From CAZRGV01 sp964599655 (GTDB lineage: Bacteria; Planctomycetota; Planctomycetia; Isosphaerales; Isosphaeraceae): a stretch of 30,967 nt of DNA. The stretch lies in NCBI GenBank assembly GCA_964599655.1, contig CAZRGV010000072.1:1-30967 (forward strand), in the 5' to 3' direction. Below are positions 16,236-24,771 of this stretch, one piece after another. Below the pieces are notes generated by a model. That model was given only the letters and a program-made list of their open reading frames with translations. It made no database searches and had not been told where the DNA came from. Each line of letters starts with the position of its first letter. The first letter of the stretch is position 1. A program made the translations under genes and the position numbers.

Positions 16236-17324
16236 TCAAGGCCCTTCCGGGGTCGAGCCGCCCGCGCGCTGGATGATCGCCGGCAGTTGATCCAGGGGGA
16301 ATTGTCGACGGATAGCCCCTTCGAGAATCGCGGCCTTGTTCATGCCGAAGACGACCGAGGTGGCTTCGTCCTGTCCGTAGGTTGTTCCTCCGGCCGCGAG
16401 GATTCGCTTGCAGCCCTCGACGCCATCGCGCCCCATGCCGGTCATGAGAATGCCGACGGCGGATGGGCCGAAAACCTTCGCCGCGGACTGGAAGAGCATG
16501 TCGATCGAGGGACGATGCCCACTCACCGGGGCGCCTTCGGAGAGGCTCACCCGGGCAAGGGAGGGGTGCCCGGTGACTGTCATGTGCCGGCCTCCAGGCG
16601 CGATCAGGATCCGGTCGGGCTGGACGCGGTCGCCTTCCTCGGCCTCCTTCACCTCGACCGCGCAATTGCGGTCGAGGCGCGCGGCGAAAACCCCCGTGAA
16701 CTGGGCCGGCATGTGCTGGACCACGAGCACCGGCGGGATCGGCGGCGAGAGGGCCGGCAAGGTCTGGCTGAGCGCCTGAGGACCACCCGTGGAGATGCCG
16801 ATCAGGACACAGGTCGTGGCCGTCGTGGTCCCGGCGTGTGGCCTTGCGACGGGCTCGGGTCGTGGCTCGGTCCTCGGTCGCGCGGACGCGGCGCGTCGAG
16901 CTCGCCGGACGTGGCTTTGTGACGCATTGAGGACTTTCGATACCAGTTGATCTTGAATGGTCTTCAGGCCGGCGAACTGGTTTCGGCTGGGCTTGGGCAG
17001 GAAATCGACGGCGCCGAGCTCGAGCGCGGCGAGGGTCACATCGGCCCCCTCTTGCGTCAAGGCGCTGACCATGATGACCGGGGTCGGGTTCTGCTCCAGC
17101 AGCGTCGGAAGGACCTCCAGGCCGGACATCCCCGGCATTTCGACGTCGAGCGTGATGACGTCGGGCTTGAGCTTGGCGGCCATCTCGAACGCTTCGGCAC
17201 CGTCGCGGGCCGTGCCGACGACCTCGATCTCCGGCGCCGATTTGAGCATGTCGGTGAGGATCTTGCGGGTCAGCGCCGAGTCGTCGACCACCAGCACCCG
17301 GACGCGTGGTGGGGGGGGTGTCAT
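16236..17324 (-). CDS. cheB: chemotaxis protein-glutamate methylesterase
   Basis: CheB of 362 residues. The N-terminal receiver domain carries the acidic pair Asp14/Asp15, phospho-acceptor Asp60 (VITLDVEMPGMSG) and Lys111. A basic, Pro/Arg-rich linker spans about 137-165. The methylesterase domain has the triad Ser178 (GISTGG), His204 (VQHMPAQFT) and Asp300 (TGMGRDG). It demethylates and deamidates receptor Glu/Gln residues and is activated by CheA phosphorylation. The ATG overlaps the cheY stop as ATGA (4 bases), indicating translational coupling. A run of eight C on the coding strand (17311-17318) lies within the first codons (MTPPPP). It is the last gene of the operon. Confidence 0.97.
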   Translation of the reverse strand: MTPPPPRVRVLVVDDSALTRKILTDMLKSAPEIEVVGTARDGAEAFEMAAKLKPDVITLDVEMPGMSGLEVLPTLLEQNPTPVIMVSALTQEGADVTLAALELGAVDFLPKPSRNQFAGLKTIQDQLVSKVLNASQSHVRRARRAASARPRTEPRPEPVARPHAGTTTATTCVLIGISTGGPQALSQTLPALSPPIPPVLVVQHMPAQFTGVFAARLDRNCAVEVKEAEEGDRVQPDRILIAPGGRHMTVTGHPSLARVSLSEGAPVSGHRPSIDMLFQSAAKVFGPSAVGILMTGMGRDGVEGCKRILAAGGTTYGQDEATSVVFGMNKAAILEGAIRRQFPLDQLPAIIQRAGGSTPEGP

Positions 17325-17737
17325 GACTCGCCTCCCGGTGCTGGACCGGGGCCTCCGGGGCCGTTGCTCGCGGACCTCGACGCCGCGACTTTCTCCAGCA
17401 GGCTGGCGATCCGGCCGCGATCGAAGGGTTTGACGATGAAGTCGATCGCGCCGTCTCGGATCGAATCCATGAGCGGTTGCCTTTGATCCAGCGCGGTGAC
17501 CATGACGACCTGGGCGTCGGGGTCGATGGCCCGGATTCGCCGCAGCGCCTCGAGGCCGGTCATCTCGGGCATGACGACGTCCATGGTCACCAGGTCGGGG
17601 TGGACGCGCTGGTAGAGCTCGACCGCTTCGAGTCCGTTGGACGCTTCGCCCACGACTTCCCAGCCGGCCCCGACGGCGACATCGCCGATGATCTTCCGCA
17701 TCAGCAAGGCGTCGTCCACGATGAGGAGGCGTTTCAT
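17321..17737 (-). CDS. cheY: CheY-like response regulator
   Basis: A single receiver domain of 138 residues. The phosphorylation site is Asp53 (LVTMDVVMPEMTG), with acidic residues Asp8/Asp9, Thr81 and Lys103 (VKPF). A Gly/Pro-rich tail of about 18 residues follows, longer than classic CheY. The start at 17737 gives the normal CheY N-terminus MKRLLIVDD. It is the likely output regulator of the operon, phosphorylated by CheA, with CheC as its probable phosphatase. What it acts on (flagellar switch, pili or gliding) cannot be told, since no motility gene is in the window. Confidence 0.95.
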   Translation of the reverse strand: MKRLLIVDDALLMRKIIGDVAVGAGWEVVGEASNGLEAVELYQRVHPDLVTMDVVMPEMTGLEALRRIRAIDPDAQVVMVTALDQRQPLMDSIRDGAIDFIVKPFDRGRIASLLEKVAASRSASNGPGGPGPAPGGES

Positions 17738-17779
17738 GGCGTATCCACGGCTGAGGAATGAGGCCGATTGCCAACAGAG

Positions 17780-17785
17780 ATTATA
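17780..17785 (-). promoter_or_regulatory. perfect -10 hexamer upstream of cheY
   Basis: The minus strand reads TATAAT here, overlapping the cheD stop codon and lying 42 bases before the cheY start. It sits in a small palindrome, GAGATTATATCTC. No -35 element is seen at 16-18 bases, so an internal promoter for cheY-cheB is only a possibility. Confidence 0.25.
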
Positions 17786-18290
17786 TCTCCCGGTCCCCTC
17801 CGCCGGGGACTCGGATTGCCACAATCCCCGTGACCAGGTCGAGTGTCAGGCGCCGTCCCGTGTCGCCACCGACATCCTTCGCGATGATCGGGATGCCGAG
17901 TTCGGCGAGAATCTGCTCGACCGCGTTTCGATTCTGCTGGCCGATGTTCATGGCCGAACCCGTCGGAAACATGCGGGCGCCTCCGACCAGCTTGGCGATC
18001 AGCCGGGACGTGGCGTGACGGCCTCGGAGGCGGTCCAGATCCGCGATCAAGCCCGGAATGGCCGTGTCGGCGAACTTGCCGGGATGATCCGTGGAACCTC
18101 GAGAGTGCGGGAGCACGATATGGGCCACGCCTCCCAGGCGCGCGGAACGGTCGTAGAGCACGACCCCCGCGCACGACCCAAGAAGGGTTCGGATCTGGGC
18201 CGGCGCGGCGGCGACCGCCCATTGTCCCATCGGGACCGATACGATCTCCGAGGATTCGGGCCGCTCGGGTGTGGACACGGGGGGGCTCAC
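17781..18290 (-). CDS. cheD: chemoreceptor glutamine deamidase
   Basis: CheD of 169 residues deamidates receptor glutamines and, in systems with CheC, binds and stimulates it. The active-site region IRTLLGSCAGVVLYD holds Thr35 and nucleophile Cys40. The partner His57 is in GGVAHIVLPHS, and FADTAIPGLI and the GGARMF segment match the family. It starts with GTG at 18290, which overlaps the TGA of the cheC-like gene as GTGA, so the two are translationally coupled; this fits their known physical partnership in other bacteria. The first ~15 residues are extra and look unstructured. Confidence 0.93.
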   Translation of the reverse strand: MSPPVSTPERPESSEIVSVPMGQWAVAAAPAQIRTLLGSCAGVVLYDRSARLGGVAHIVLPHSRGSTDHPGKFADTAIPGLIADLDRLRGRHATSRLIAKLVGGARMFPTGSAMNIGQQNRNAVEQILAELGIPIIAKDVGGDTGRRLTLDLVTGIVAIRVPGGGDREI

Positions 18291-18934
18291 CGGGTCTCGA
18301 GTTGGGCCAATGACGACGCGAGTATCGAGAGCGAATCAGTGCTGGGAACCAGCAGCAGCGACCAGTTCAGCTCCATCCGGTCCGATTCGAACCGGGTGCG
18401 GACCAGCAGGAGCCGGTCGAGCTGAATGGCTTGATCCATCAACGCGAACTGGAGAAGACTTCCGGCGAATTCGTGGCGAAACGTGGGGGGCGAGGGCACC
18501 ACCGCCGCCGCGCCTGGCCTGGTATCGCCCGGCAGGGGCAGGTGCGTCGCCAGCGAGTTCAGGTAGGCGCAGCCGACGATGTTCGCCGTTTCCATCGCGG
18601 CCGACTGCTCGAGCTCTCCCCACGAGGTTGTCGTGCCGACAGGCTGTTTGAGAAGCAGGTCGGCCAGGGCCAGGCCGGAGCGGTCCTCGAAGACCAGGAG
18701 AAGGTGGCCCGAGAGCCGAGAGCCCACGAGCTCCATCGTGCAGGCGGCGACGAGTTGTTCCGGGGGACCGAGCACCTCAATGGCCTCGGTCAGGTCCCTC
18801 TCGTCGACCTCGCTGATGGTCAGCCGCACGTCCTGCCCCAACCACCTCGACAGCGCGGAGGAGGCGTCTTCCGCCCCTCGCTCGAAGATGGCTGTCAGGA
18901 TTCGCTTTTGCGGCTCGCTGAAGAGTGGTTCCAC
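18287..18934 (-). CDS. cheC: CheC-like CheY-P phosphatase, one active centre
   Basis: This 215-residue protein is of the CheC/CheX/FliY phosphatase class, which dephosphorylates CheY-P. The second catalytic helix is intact: ELEQSAAMETANIVGCAYLNSL, with Glu115 and Asn118. The corresponding first helix (ERGAEDASSALSRWLG, about 18-33) keeps the fold residues ASSALS but lacks the Glu/Asn pair. Bacillus CheC and Thermotoga CheC have two centres; this one appears to have one. The start is GTG at 18934, preceded by a GGGAGAGGG ribosome site. It lies between cheA and cheD. No cheZ is present, so this should be the signal-termination enzyme of the operon. Confidence 0.85.
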   Translation of the reverse strand: MEPLFSEPQKRILTAIFERGAEDASSALSRWLGQDVRLTISEVDERDLTEAIEVLGPPEQLVAACTMELVGSRLSGHLLLVFEDRSGLALADLLLKQPVGTTTSWGELEQSAAMETANIVGCAYLNSLATHLPLPGDTRPGAAAVVPSPPTFRHEFAGSLLQFALMDQAIQLDRLLLVRTRFESDRMELNWSLLLVPSTDSLSILASSLAQLETR

Positions 18935-18973
18935 GCGTGCCAGACCCTCTCCCGATGGTTCGAGTCGACCGTT

Positions 18974-21397
18974 CTAACCGACGCGGGCGCCCGTACCCAG
19001 GGCGACCATGTCGATCAAGGCGTCGATGTCCAGGATGAGCGAAACCCGGCCGTCGCCGAGGATGCTGGCGCCGGAAAGGCCCGGCACCGGGCGGAAGTTT
19101 CGCTCGAGCGACTTGAGGACGGCCTCCTGCATGCCGAGCAGTTCGTCGACGATCAGGCCCATCGTCGCTTCGCCGTTGGAAACCACGACAACCGTTTGCT
19201 TGGCTCCGTTCTTTTCGGCGGAGTTTGTCCGTTTGAGGTAATCCGGGCCTCGCCCGAGCAGGGTCTCATTCAGCGTGACGACCGAGATGATCCGGCCTCG
19301 GATCTCGATCGACCGCCGACCCTGGACGAGATAGACCTGACCGGGGCCGACCTCGACGATCTCGTCCAGGTGATCGAGCGGGATCGCGTAGGTCTCCTCT
19401 CCGACCCTGGTGAGCAGGACGGACATGATCGCGAGGGTCAGGGGGAGACGGATGATGAAGGTGGTTCCTTGCCCGGGCTCGGTCCGGACATCCACGCTGC
19501 CGTTGAGGTTCTCGATCCGGCTCTTGACGATGTCCATGCCGACGCCCCGGCCGGAGATGTCGGTGACGCGCTCGGCCGTGCTGAGTCCGGGGTGCCAGAT
19601 GTACTGGATGAGCTGCCGCTCGGAAAGCTGGCGGGACTCCTCGTCGCCGATCAGGCCGCGAGAGACGGCCTTGAGCCGGACGCGCTCGCAGTCGATGCCG
19701 CGGCCGTCGTCGCCGACCGAGATGACGACGCTGTTGCCTCGGTGCGCGGCGACCAGCGACACCATTCCGGCCCTGGGCTTGCCAGCGGCCTGCCGCGCTT
19801 CGGGCGATTCCAGGCCGTGGTCGACGGCGTTGCGAATCAGGTGGATGAGCGGGTCGCCCAGCTCGTCGATCATTCGCTTGTCGAGCTCGGTCTTCTCGCC
19901 ATCGATCCGCAAGGTCACGTCCTTGTTCGATGCCAGCCGGAGGTCACGGATGACACGGTGGAAGCGTTCGAACAAGGGGCCGATCGGAACCATCCGGGTT
20001 TCGAGGACACCTCGCTGAATGCCGTCGGAAACCCGGGAAAGGTGGTGGATCGCGTCGGCCATGGCGACCAGCCGCTCGCGCCCCTGTCGGATCAGGTCGA
20101 GCTCGTCGCGAATGGCCCGGAAGTTCTCTCGAAGCCGTCGAAACCGCGAAGCCCACCGTTCGATCGAGCCGCCATCCATGTCCTCGAGGGTGCCGGCGAT
20201 GCTGTCGAGCCGGTCGAGGGTGTCGACGGCGAGGAACTGGGCGTTCGACGATCGGAACAGGTCTTCCAACCCCCGGGAAATTTCGAAGAACCGGGACTTG
20301 TTGATCACCAGCTCTCCGGCGAGGTTCATCAGGTGGTCGAGCCGATCAACATCGACGCGGACGGTCTCGGTGACGCGGGCTCGCTTGGCTTCGGCCTCGG
20401 CCTTCGTGGTGGAGGCGGCGGGTGCCGGAGCCGTTTCGAGAGGAGGGGGGGAACCGGTGACCGACTCCTTGAGGCCGACGACGCCGACGATATCGCCCGC
20501 GGCGACCGGTCCCGAGAGGCTGGGGGTTCTGGGATCGGCCGCGGGAACCGCTTCGGGAAGGGGCGTCGTCTCGACGCTGGCCGAGGGAGCCGGCTCGCCC
20601 GGGCCCTCCTCGGGACTCCCCTCGCCCAGGCCCGAAGAAAACCGGATATCGATGACACCGTCCACGTCGGCCAGGGCGTGAAGTTCACCCAGGTCGCACT
20701 CGGAGAGGAGCCAGATCTGGAACTCGGGGAGGGCCTTGGCTTCTTCCAGTCGCTCGACGGGCGGTTCCGTCGCCAGGATGCGCCCCTTGGCGGCCAGGCG
20801 GTTGAGGATCAGCTTGGCCTTCATGTCAGGCCAGGGCAGATTCGGCTCGAAGGCGATGGTCAGGCAGACGGCCTCGGGCTGACCGGGAACGGCCTGAGGC
20901 AGGAGGAGTGACTCCAAAGGCCCCGAAACCGGCGGGCTTGGAGGCCGCGGGGCCTGGGGCTCAGGCTCGGGAGGCGTGGGCCTGGAGGTTGGAGCGGGCG
21001 GAGCCACGGGCCACTCGAGCTGATCGAGGACCCGTTTCGTCAGGCCCGAGAGGTCGACATCACTCCGGCCCCGCGATCGCAGGTCGCGATGGTAGTCGCG
21101 AAGGGCGTCGAGGCAGCGAAAACAGAGATCGAGGAACGGCCGGTCGAGCGTTCGCTTGCGGCCGCGGAGCTGGTCGAAGATCGTTTCCAGCTGATGGGTC
21201 AGCCCCTTCACCTGGTCGAAGCCCAACATCGTCGCCGAACCCTTGAGCGTATGCACAAGGCGGAAGGCGTCGCGAAGGGCTTGCTCCTCGTCGGGCGCTT
21301 CTTCCAGGCGTAGGAGCGTGTCGTTGAGAGCGGCGATCTGCTCGTCGGCCTCGTCGAGGTAGACGGGAAGCAGGCTCGACAGGTCGAAATCCGACAT
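18974..21397 (-). CDS. cheA: chemotaxis histidine kinase
   Basis: CheA of 807 residues. P1 (1-110) carries phospho-acceptor His49 in LVHTLKGSA. A Pro-rich linker leads to a P2-like CheY/CheB-docking domain (about 173-253). A second Pro/Ala-rich linker runs to about 340. P3 begins at TVRVDVDRLDHLMNLAGELV (346-364) and runs to about 488, about twice the usual length, with an extra ~75-residue charged helical segment (380-450). The P4 ATPase has the N box HLIRNAVDHG (519-528), G1 DDGRGID and G2 GRGVGMDIV. The CheW-like P5 domain fills 654-803. All catalytic parts are present, so it should be active. The start at 21397 follows cheR by 20 bases. Confidence 0.97.
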   Translation of the reverse strand: MSDFDLSSLLPVYLDEADEQIAALNDTLLRLEEAPDEEQALRDAFRLVHTLKGSATMLGFDQVKGLTHQLETIFDQLRGRKRTLDRPFLDLCFRCLDALRDYHRDLRSRGRSDVDLSGLTKRVLDQLEWPVAPPAPTSRPTPPEPEPQAPRPPSPPVSGPLESLLLPQAVPGQPEAVCLTIAFEPNLPWPDMKAKLILNRLAAKGRILATEPPVERLEEAKALPEFQIWLLSECDLGELHALADVDGVIDIRFSSGLGEGSPEEGPGEPAPSASVETTPLPEAVPAADPRTPSLSGPVAAGDIVGVVGLKESVTGSPPPLETAPAPAASTTKAEAEAKRARVTETVRVDVDRLDHLMNLAGELVINKSRFFEISRGLEDLFRSSNAQFLAVDTLDRLDSIAGTLEDMDGGSIERWASRFRRLRENFRAIRDELDLIRQGRERLVAMADAIHHLSRVSDGIQRGVLETRMVPIGPLFERFHRVIRDLRLASNKDVTLRIDGEKTELDKRMIDELGDPLIHLIRNAVDHGLESPEARQAAGKPRAGMVSLVAAHRGNSVVISVGDDGRGIDCERVRLKAVSRGLIGDEESRQLSERQLIQYIWHPGLSTAERVTDISGRGVGMDIVKSRIENLNGSVDVRTEPGQGTTFIIRLPLTLAIMSVLLTRVGEETYAIPLDHLDEIVEVGPGQVYLVQGRRSIEIRGRIISVVTLNETLLGRGPDYLKRTNSAEKNGAKQTVVVVSNGEATMGLIVDELLGMQEAVLKSLERNFRPVPGLSGASILGDGRVSLILDIDALIDMVALGTGARVG

Positions 21398-21417
21398 GGG
21401 CGTGCCTCCCCGGGGTC

Positions 21418-22248
21418 TCAGGCCGGTTTCTGGTAGAGCCAGGTTTTCTGGCGATCGAGGGAACCCAGCATATTGTAGATCCCCTCCGTGGGCCCAACGA
21501 CCAGGAATCCCCCCTTGGCCAGAACGTCGAGCAGGTTTCGAACAACGCGCTGCTTGGACTGGGGATCAAAGTAGATCAGCACATTCTTGAGAAAGATGCA
21601 GTCGAACGGTTGTTCTTTCAGAGGAAGCAGCAGGTTGTGGGACTTCCAGAGGGTCAACGCCCGGATCTCCGGTTTGAGGGTCCATCGTTGGGTGCCGGGA
21701 TCATGATCGAAGCGGGCGTCTCGCACCTCCGGGGGGATCAGGCGAAGGGCCCTGGCGTCGTAGACGCCGGCCCTGGCGGCCTCGAGCGCGGCGCCGCTGA
21801 TATCGGTTCCGAGGAGCGTGAGCTTCCAGCCGGTCAGGGCGGCTCGGTGTTCCCAGAGTTTCAAGGCGATCGAGTACAACTCCTCGCCGGTCGCGCAGGC
21901 CGCCGACCAGATCCGGAGGCTCCTGGCCCGGCGATGCGCGCGGGCCTGGCGGATGACCTCGGGCAGGAAGACGTTGCCGAGCCATTCGTAATGGTGAGGA
22001 TCGCGGAAGAAGTACGTTTCGTTGGTGGTGATCGCATCGAGGAATCGGGGCATTTCAAGGTTGCCCGCGCTCGATTTCAAGTGGTTGTAGTAGGCCGAGA
22101 ACGAGGCGATTCCCGTGGCGCGGAGCCGCCTCCGCAGCCGGTTCGTGATCATGACACGCTTTGTGGGGGGAACCCGGATTCCCGCGACCTCGTAGATCAG
22201 GTCGCGGAAACGCTGGAATTCCCCTTCGGTCAGCTCCGCGTCGAGCAT
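21418..22248 (-). CDS. cheR: chemotaxis protein methyltransferase
   Basis: CheR of 276 residues methylates receptor glutamates using S-adenosylmethionine. The N-terminal helical domain (about 1-75) is followed by TTNETYFFRDP and the SAM-binding motif SAACATGEELYSIA (115-128), then LGTDIS (146-151) and FLKNVLIYFD (219-228), all as in the family. There is no TPR extension, and the neighbouring receptor has no NWETF-type tethering pentapeptide, so no receptor tether is predicted. It lies 9 bases after the receptor gene and 20 before cheA. Confidence 0.97.
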   Translation of the reverse strand: MLDAELTEGEFQRFRDLIYEVAGIRVPPTKRVMITNRLRRRLRATGIASFSAYYNHLKSSAGNLEMPRFLDAITTNETYFFRDPHHYEWLGNVFLPEVIRQARAHRRARSLRIWSAACATGEELYSIALKLWEHRAALTGWKLTLLGTDISGAALEAARAGVYDARALRLIPPEVRDARFDHDPGTQRWTLKPEIRALTLWKSHNLLLPLKEQPFDCIFLKNVLIYFDPQSKQRVVRNLLDVLAKGGFLVVGPTEGIYNMLGSLDRQKTWLYQKPA

Positions 22249-22257
22249 GGCGCGTCC

Positions 22258-24771
22258 TTAGACCTTGAACCCGGAGATGACGTCCTTGAGCGTGGCGGCC
22301 TGAGCGCCGAGTTCCTCGGCGCTGGCGGAAAGTTCCTCGGAGCTGGAGGCGTTCGTCTCGGTAATCGAGGATACGTTCTGGATGGCCTTGCTGACCTCGG
22401 CGGCCGACTCCGACTGCTCCTGGGTCGCCTGGGCGATCTTGGCGATGCTCGCGGCGGTCTCCTCCACACCCTGGACGATCGTTTTGAGCGACTGCCCGGC
22501 CTTCTGCGAAAGTTGGGCGCCGTCGTTGACGCGATGCGTCGACTCCTTGATCAGCGCCGTGATTTCCTTGGCGGCGGCTCGGGATCGCTCGGCCAGTTTC
22601 CGGACCTCATCGGCGACGACCGCGAAGCCGAGTCCGTGCTCGCCAGCGCGGGCGGCTTCGATGGCGGCGTTCAGGGCCAGCAGGTTGGTCTGGCTGGCGA
22701 TCTCGCCGATGACCTGGATGATGTCGCTGACCTGTTCGCTCGACTTGCCGATGAGGTTCATCGCCTCGATGGCCTGGTCGACCGACTCACCGCCCTGCTT
22801 GGCCAGTTGCGAGGTTCGGTTGGCGAGTTCTCGGGCCGCGCTGGCATTCTGGTTGATCTCGAGGATGGCGCGGCTGAGGTGCTCAACCGAGGCGGACATC
22901 TCCTCGACGGTGGCCGCCTGGTTTTGTGAGGAGTCGCTGAGGTAGCTGGCGCTCTCGGCCACGACGCGGGAACCCTCGGCGAACTGGTTGGCCGACTCGA
23001 TGACCTGGCCGATGACGTGTTTCAGGTCGGCCATCATCTTGGCGAGCGCCTCGCCGAGCCGACCCATGTCGTCGGTGCCTCGGACTTCCACGTCGATGGT
23101 CAGGTCCCCCTGCGCGGCGGCCTGGGCGACCTTCATGAGCTGGTTCACCTTGGTTTCGAGGTCGCGCCTCGCCTCGTCGAGCCGAACCTGCTGGTCGACC
23201 CGCTCCAGCGCGCTCGAAATGAGCCGGCCGATGCTTCGGAAGGTTTCCTTTCGGGCGTCGGTCAACGGCATGACGCTGTTGCTGAAGAAGTCGATCACTC
23301 CGAACACCTGTCCGTGAAGCAGGACCGGCAGGGCGACGGACGATCGCAGCCCGGCTCGCTCGGCGACGACGGCCCTCGGGGAGTTCCGAAGCTCGGAGAA
23401 CTCGGTGAGGAACTGGGGATCTTTGAGCCGCCACGCCTGACCGATCGAACCTTCCCCTTCGTGGAACGTGGTTTCGGTGGTCTTGCGGCGGAACTCCTCG
23501 GGCGCCACGCCGGCATCGCGGGAAAACCGCATCACGTTCTCTCGAGGGTCGTGCTGCCAGTACGTGCCGTACGACCAGTTGTAAGCCTCTCGAACGGACG
23601 AGAGCGCTGAGGAAAGGACCTCCTCGGTGGAGCGCGCGCGGCTCAACGCCATGAGCAGGTTGTTCACGGCCGCCGTGTCCGTGATGGTTTCGGCCTCTCG
23701 GATTTCCGCCTCGACGCGGTTGGTGACGATGTCCCAGGTCAGCATCGGTCCCAGGTAGTTCCCTTCCGGGTCGAGGATCGCGCTGACGAGCAGGTCGGCG
23801 TATTCGGGCCCGATCCGAATCCGCGCCTCGTGGGGCAGGTTCTTCGGGTCGGCGAGAATTCTCCGCTGGTACTCCGGATTCTTGTGGAAGATATCGATCG
23901 ACTGGCCGATCAACTGGTCCGGCTTCACCGGCAAGTAGGCTTCCAACCGTTTGACCAGCTTCAAGGAGGCTGGGTTCATGTAGCGGATCTTGAGGTTTCG
24001 ATCGGCGAACATCATGCTCGTGGGCGCGTTCTCGATCATCCGTTGCAACCGGGCCATTTCGAGCCGCTTGCCCAGTTCCGTGACCTTGTCCGAGGCGAGC
24101 CGGCCGATGGCCCGGAGCGCCTTGATCATCTCGGGCCGGATCTCCGCGGCTTCCTCGGCGAAGAAGTCCATGGTGCCCAGAACGACGTGGTTCCGGAGGA
24201 TCGGAAACGCGATCGCCGAGCGAACACCGGCCCTCACGGCCAGCGGGGCGCGACAGCAGTCGTCCAGCTCGCTGAGATCGTCCACGTAGTACAGCTCGCG
24301 GCGCTGCCAGGCTCGACCGTTCAGTCCTTCCCCCTCGCGGAACCTCGCCGAGCGGGTCATCCGGCGGAACTCGGCACCCACCTCACCCGACTCCATCGAG
24401 AAGACCAGGGCGTCTCCCTGGGGGTCGACCTCCCAGTACGAGCCGTAAACCAGCCCGAACTGAGCGCGGACGATGTCGAGGGTGGAGTGGACGATTTTTT
24501 CAATCGTATCCGCCTCGGCAATCGCGTTCATCGCCTCAATCAAGGCGGTGTTGATCCGACGGGCCTCGACGCCGACATCGGCGAGGCCGGTGTCCTGGCC
24601 CGGTCTCCCCTGGGGAGTGGGGTCATCCAGCTCCTCGTTGGACGCGGAGCGAACGCCGCGGGACGGCTTGCCGGAGCGAGAGGTTTTCGTGTCCGAGAGT
24701 TCTCGCGACCGCCGGGTCGGGTCACTCTTGGCATGTTCGCCTGGGATTGTAGGTTCCACGGGGTCACGCAC
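22258..24771 (-). CDS. soluble GAF-PAS-GAF chemoreceptor
   Basis: This 837-residue methyl-accepting chemotaxis protein has no membrane segment. Layout: charged disordered N-terminus (1-70), GAF1 (75-232), PAS (243-355), GAF2 (365-527), a HAMP-like segment (about 540-590) and the signalling coiled coil (600-837). The conserved tip is IASQTNLLALNAAIEAARAG (691-710). GAF1 and GAF2 are clear duplicates: both hold YG-S/T-YW..DP, EFRR, F-x-EGEG, AVRAG/AERAG-x-RS and ..DFF. The ligand is unknown; Cys172/Cys173 occur in GAF1 only. It ends in SGFKV without a CheR/CheD-binding pentapeptide. The start is GTG at 24771, overlapping the cheW stop by 8 bases. As the only receptor in the operon it is probably its dedicated cytoplasmic sensor. 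Confidence 0.93.
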   Translation of the reverse strand: MRDPVEPTIPGEHAKSDPTRRSRELSDTKTSRSGKPSRGVRSASNEELDDPTPQGRPGQDTGLADVGVEARRINTALIEAMNAIAEADTIEKIVHSTLDIVRAQFGLVYGSYWEVDPQGDALVFSMESGEVGAEFRRMTRSARFREGEGLNGRAWQRRELYYVDDLSELDDCCRAPLAVRAGVRSAIAFPILRNHVVLGTMDFFAEEAAEIRPEMIKALRAIGRLASDKVTELGKRLEMARLQRMIENAPTSMMFADRNLKIRYMNPASLKLVKRLEAYLPVKPDQLIGQSIDIFHKNPEYQRRILADPKNLPHEARIRIGPEYADLLVSAILDPEGNYLGPMLTWDIVTNRVEAEIREAETITDTAAVNNLLMALSRARSTEEVLSSALSSVREAYNWSYGTYWQHDPRENVMRFSRDAGVAPEEFRRKTTETTFHEGEGSIGQAWRLKDPQFLTEFSELRNSPRAVVAERAGLRSSVALPVLLHGQVFGVIDFFSNSVMPLTDARKETFRSIGRLISSALERVDQQVRLDEARRDLETKVNQLMKVAQAAAQGDLTIDVEVRGTDDMGRLGEALAKMMADLKHVIGQVIESANQFAEGSRVVAESASYLSDSSQNQAATVEEMSASVEHLSRAILEINQNASAARELANRTSQLAKQGGESVDQAIEAMNLIGKSSEQVSDIIQVIGEIASQTNLLALNAAIEAARAGEHGLGFAVVADEVRKLAERSRAAAKEITALIKESTHRVNDGAQLSQKAGQSLKTIVQGVEETAASIAKIAQATQEQSESAAEVSKAIQNVSSITETNASSSEELSASAEELGAQAATLKDVISGFKV

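Noticed and set aside
18431..20911. 826-codon open frame on the plus strand
   Set aside because: It is antisense to cheC and cheA and rich in Asp/Val/Gly typical of shadows of high-GC genes.
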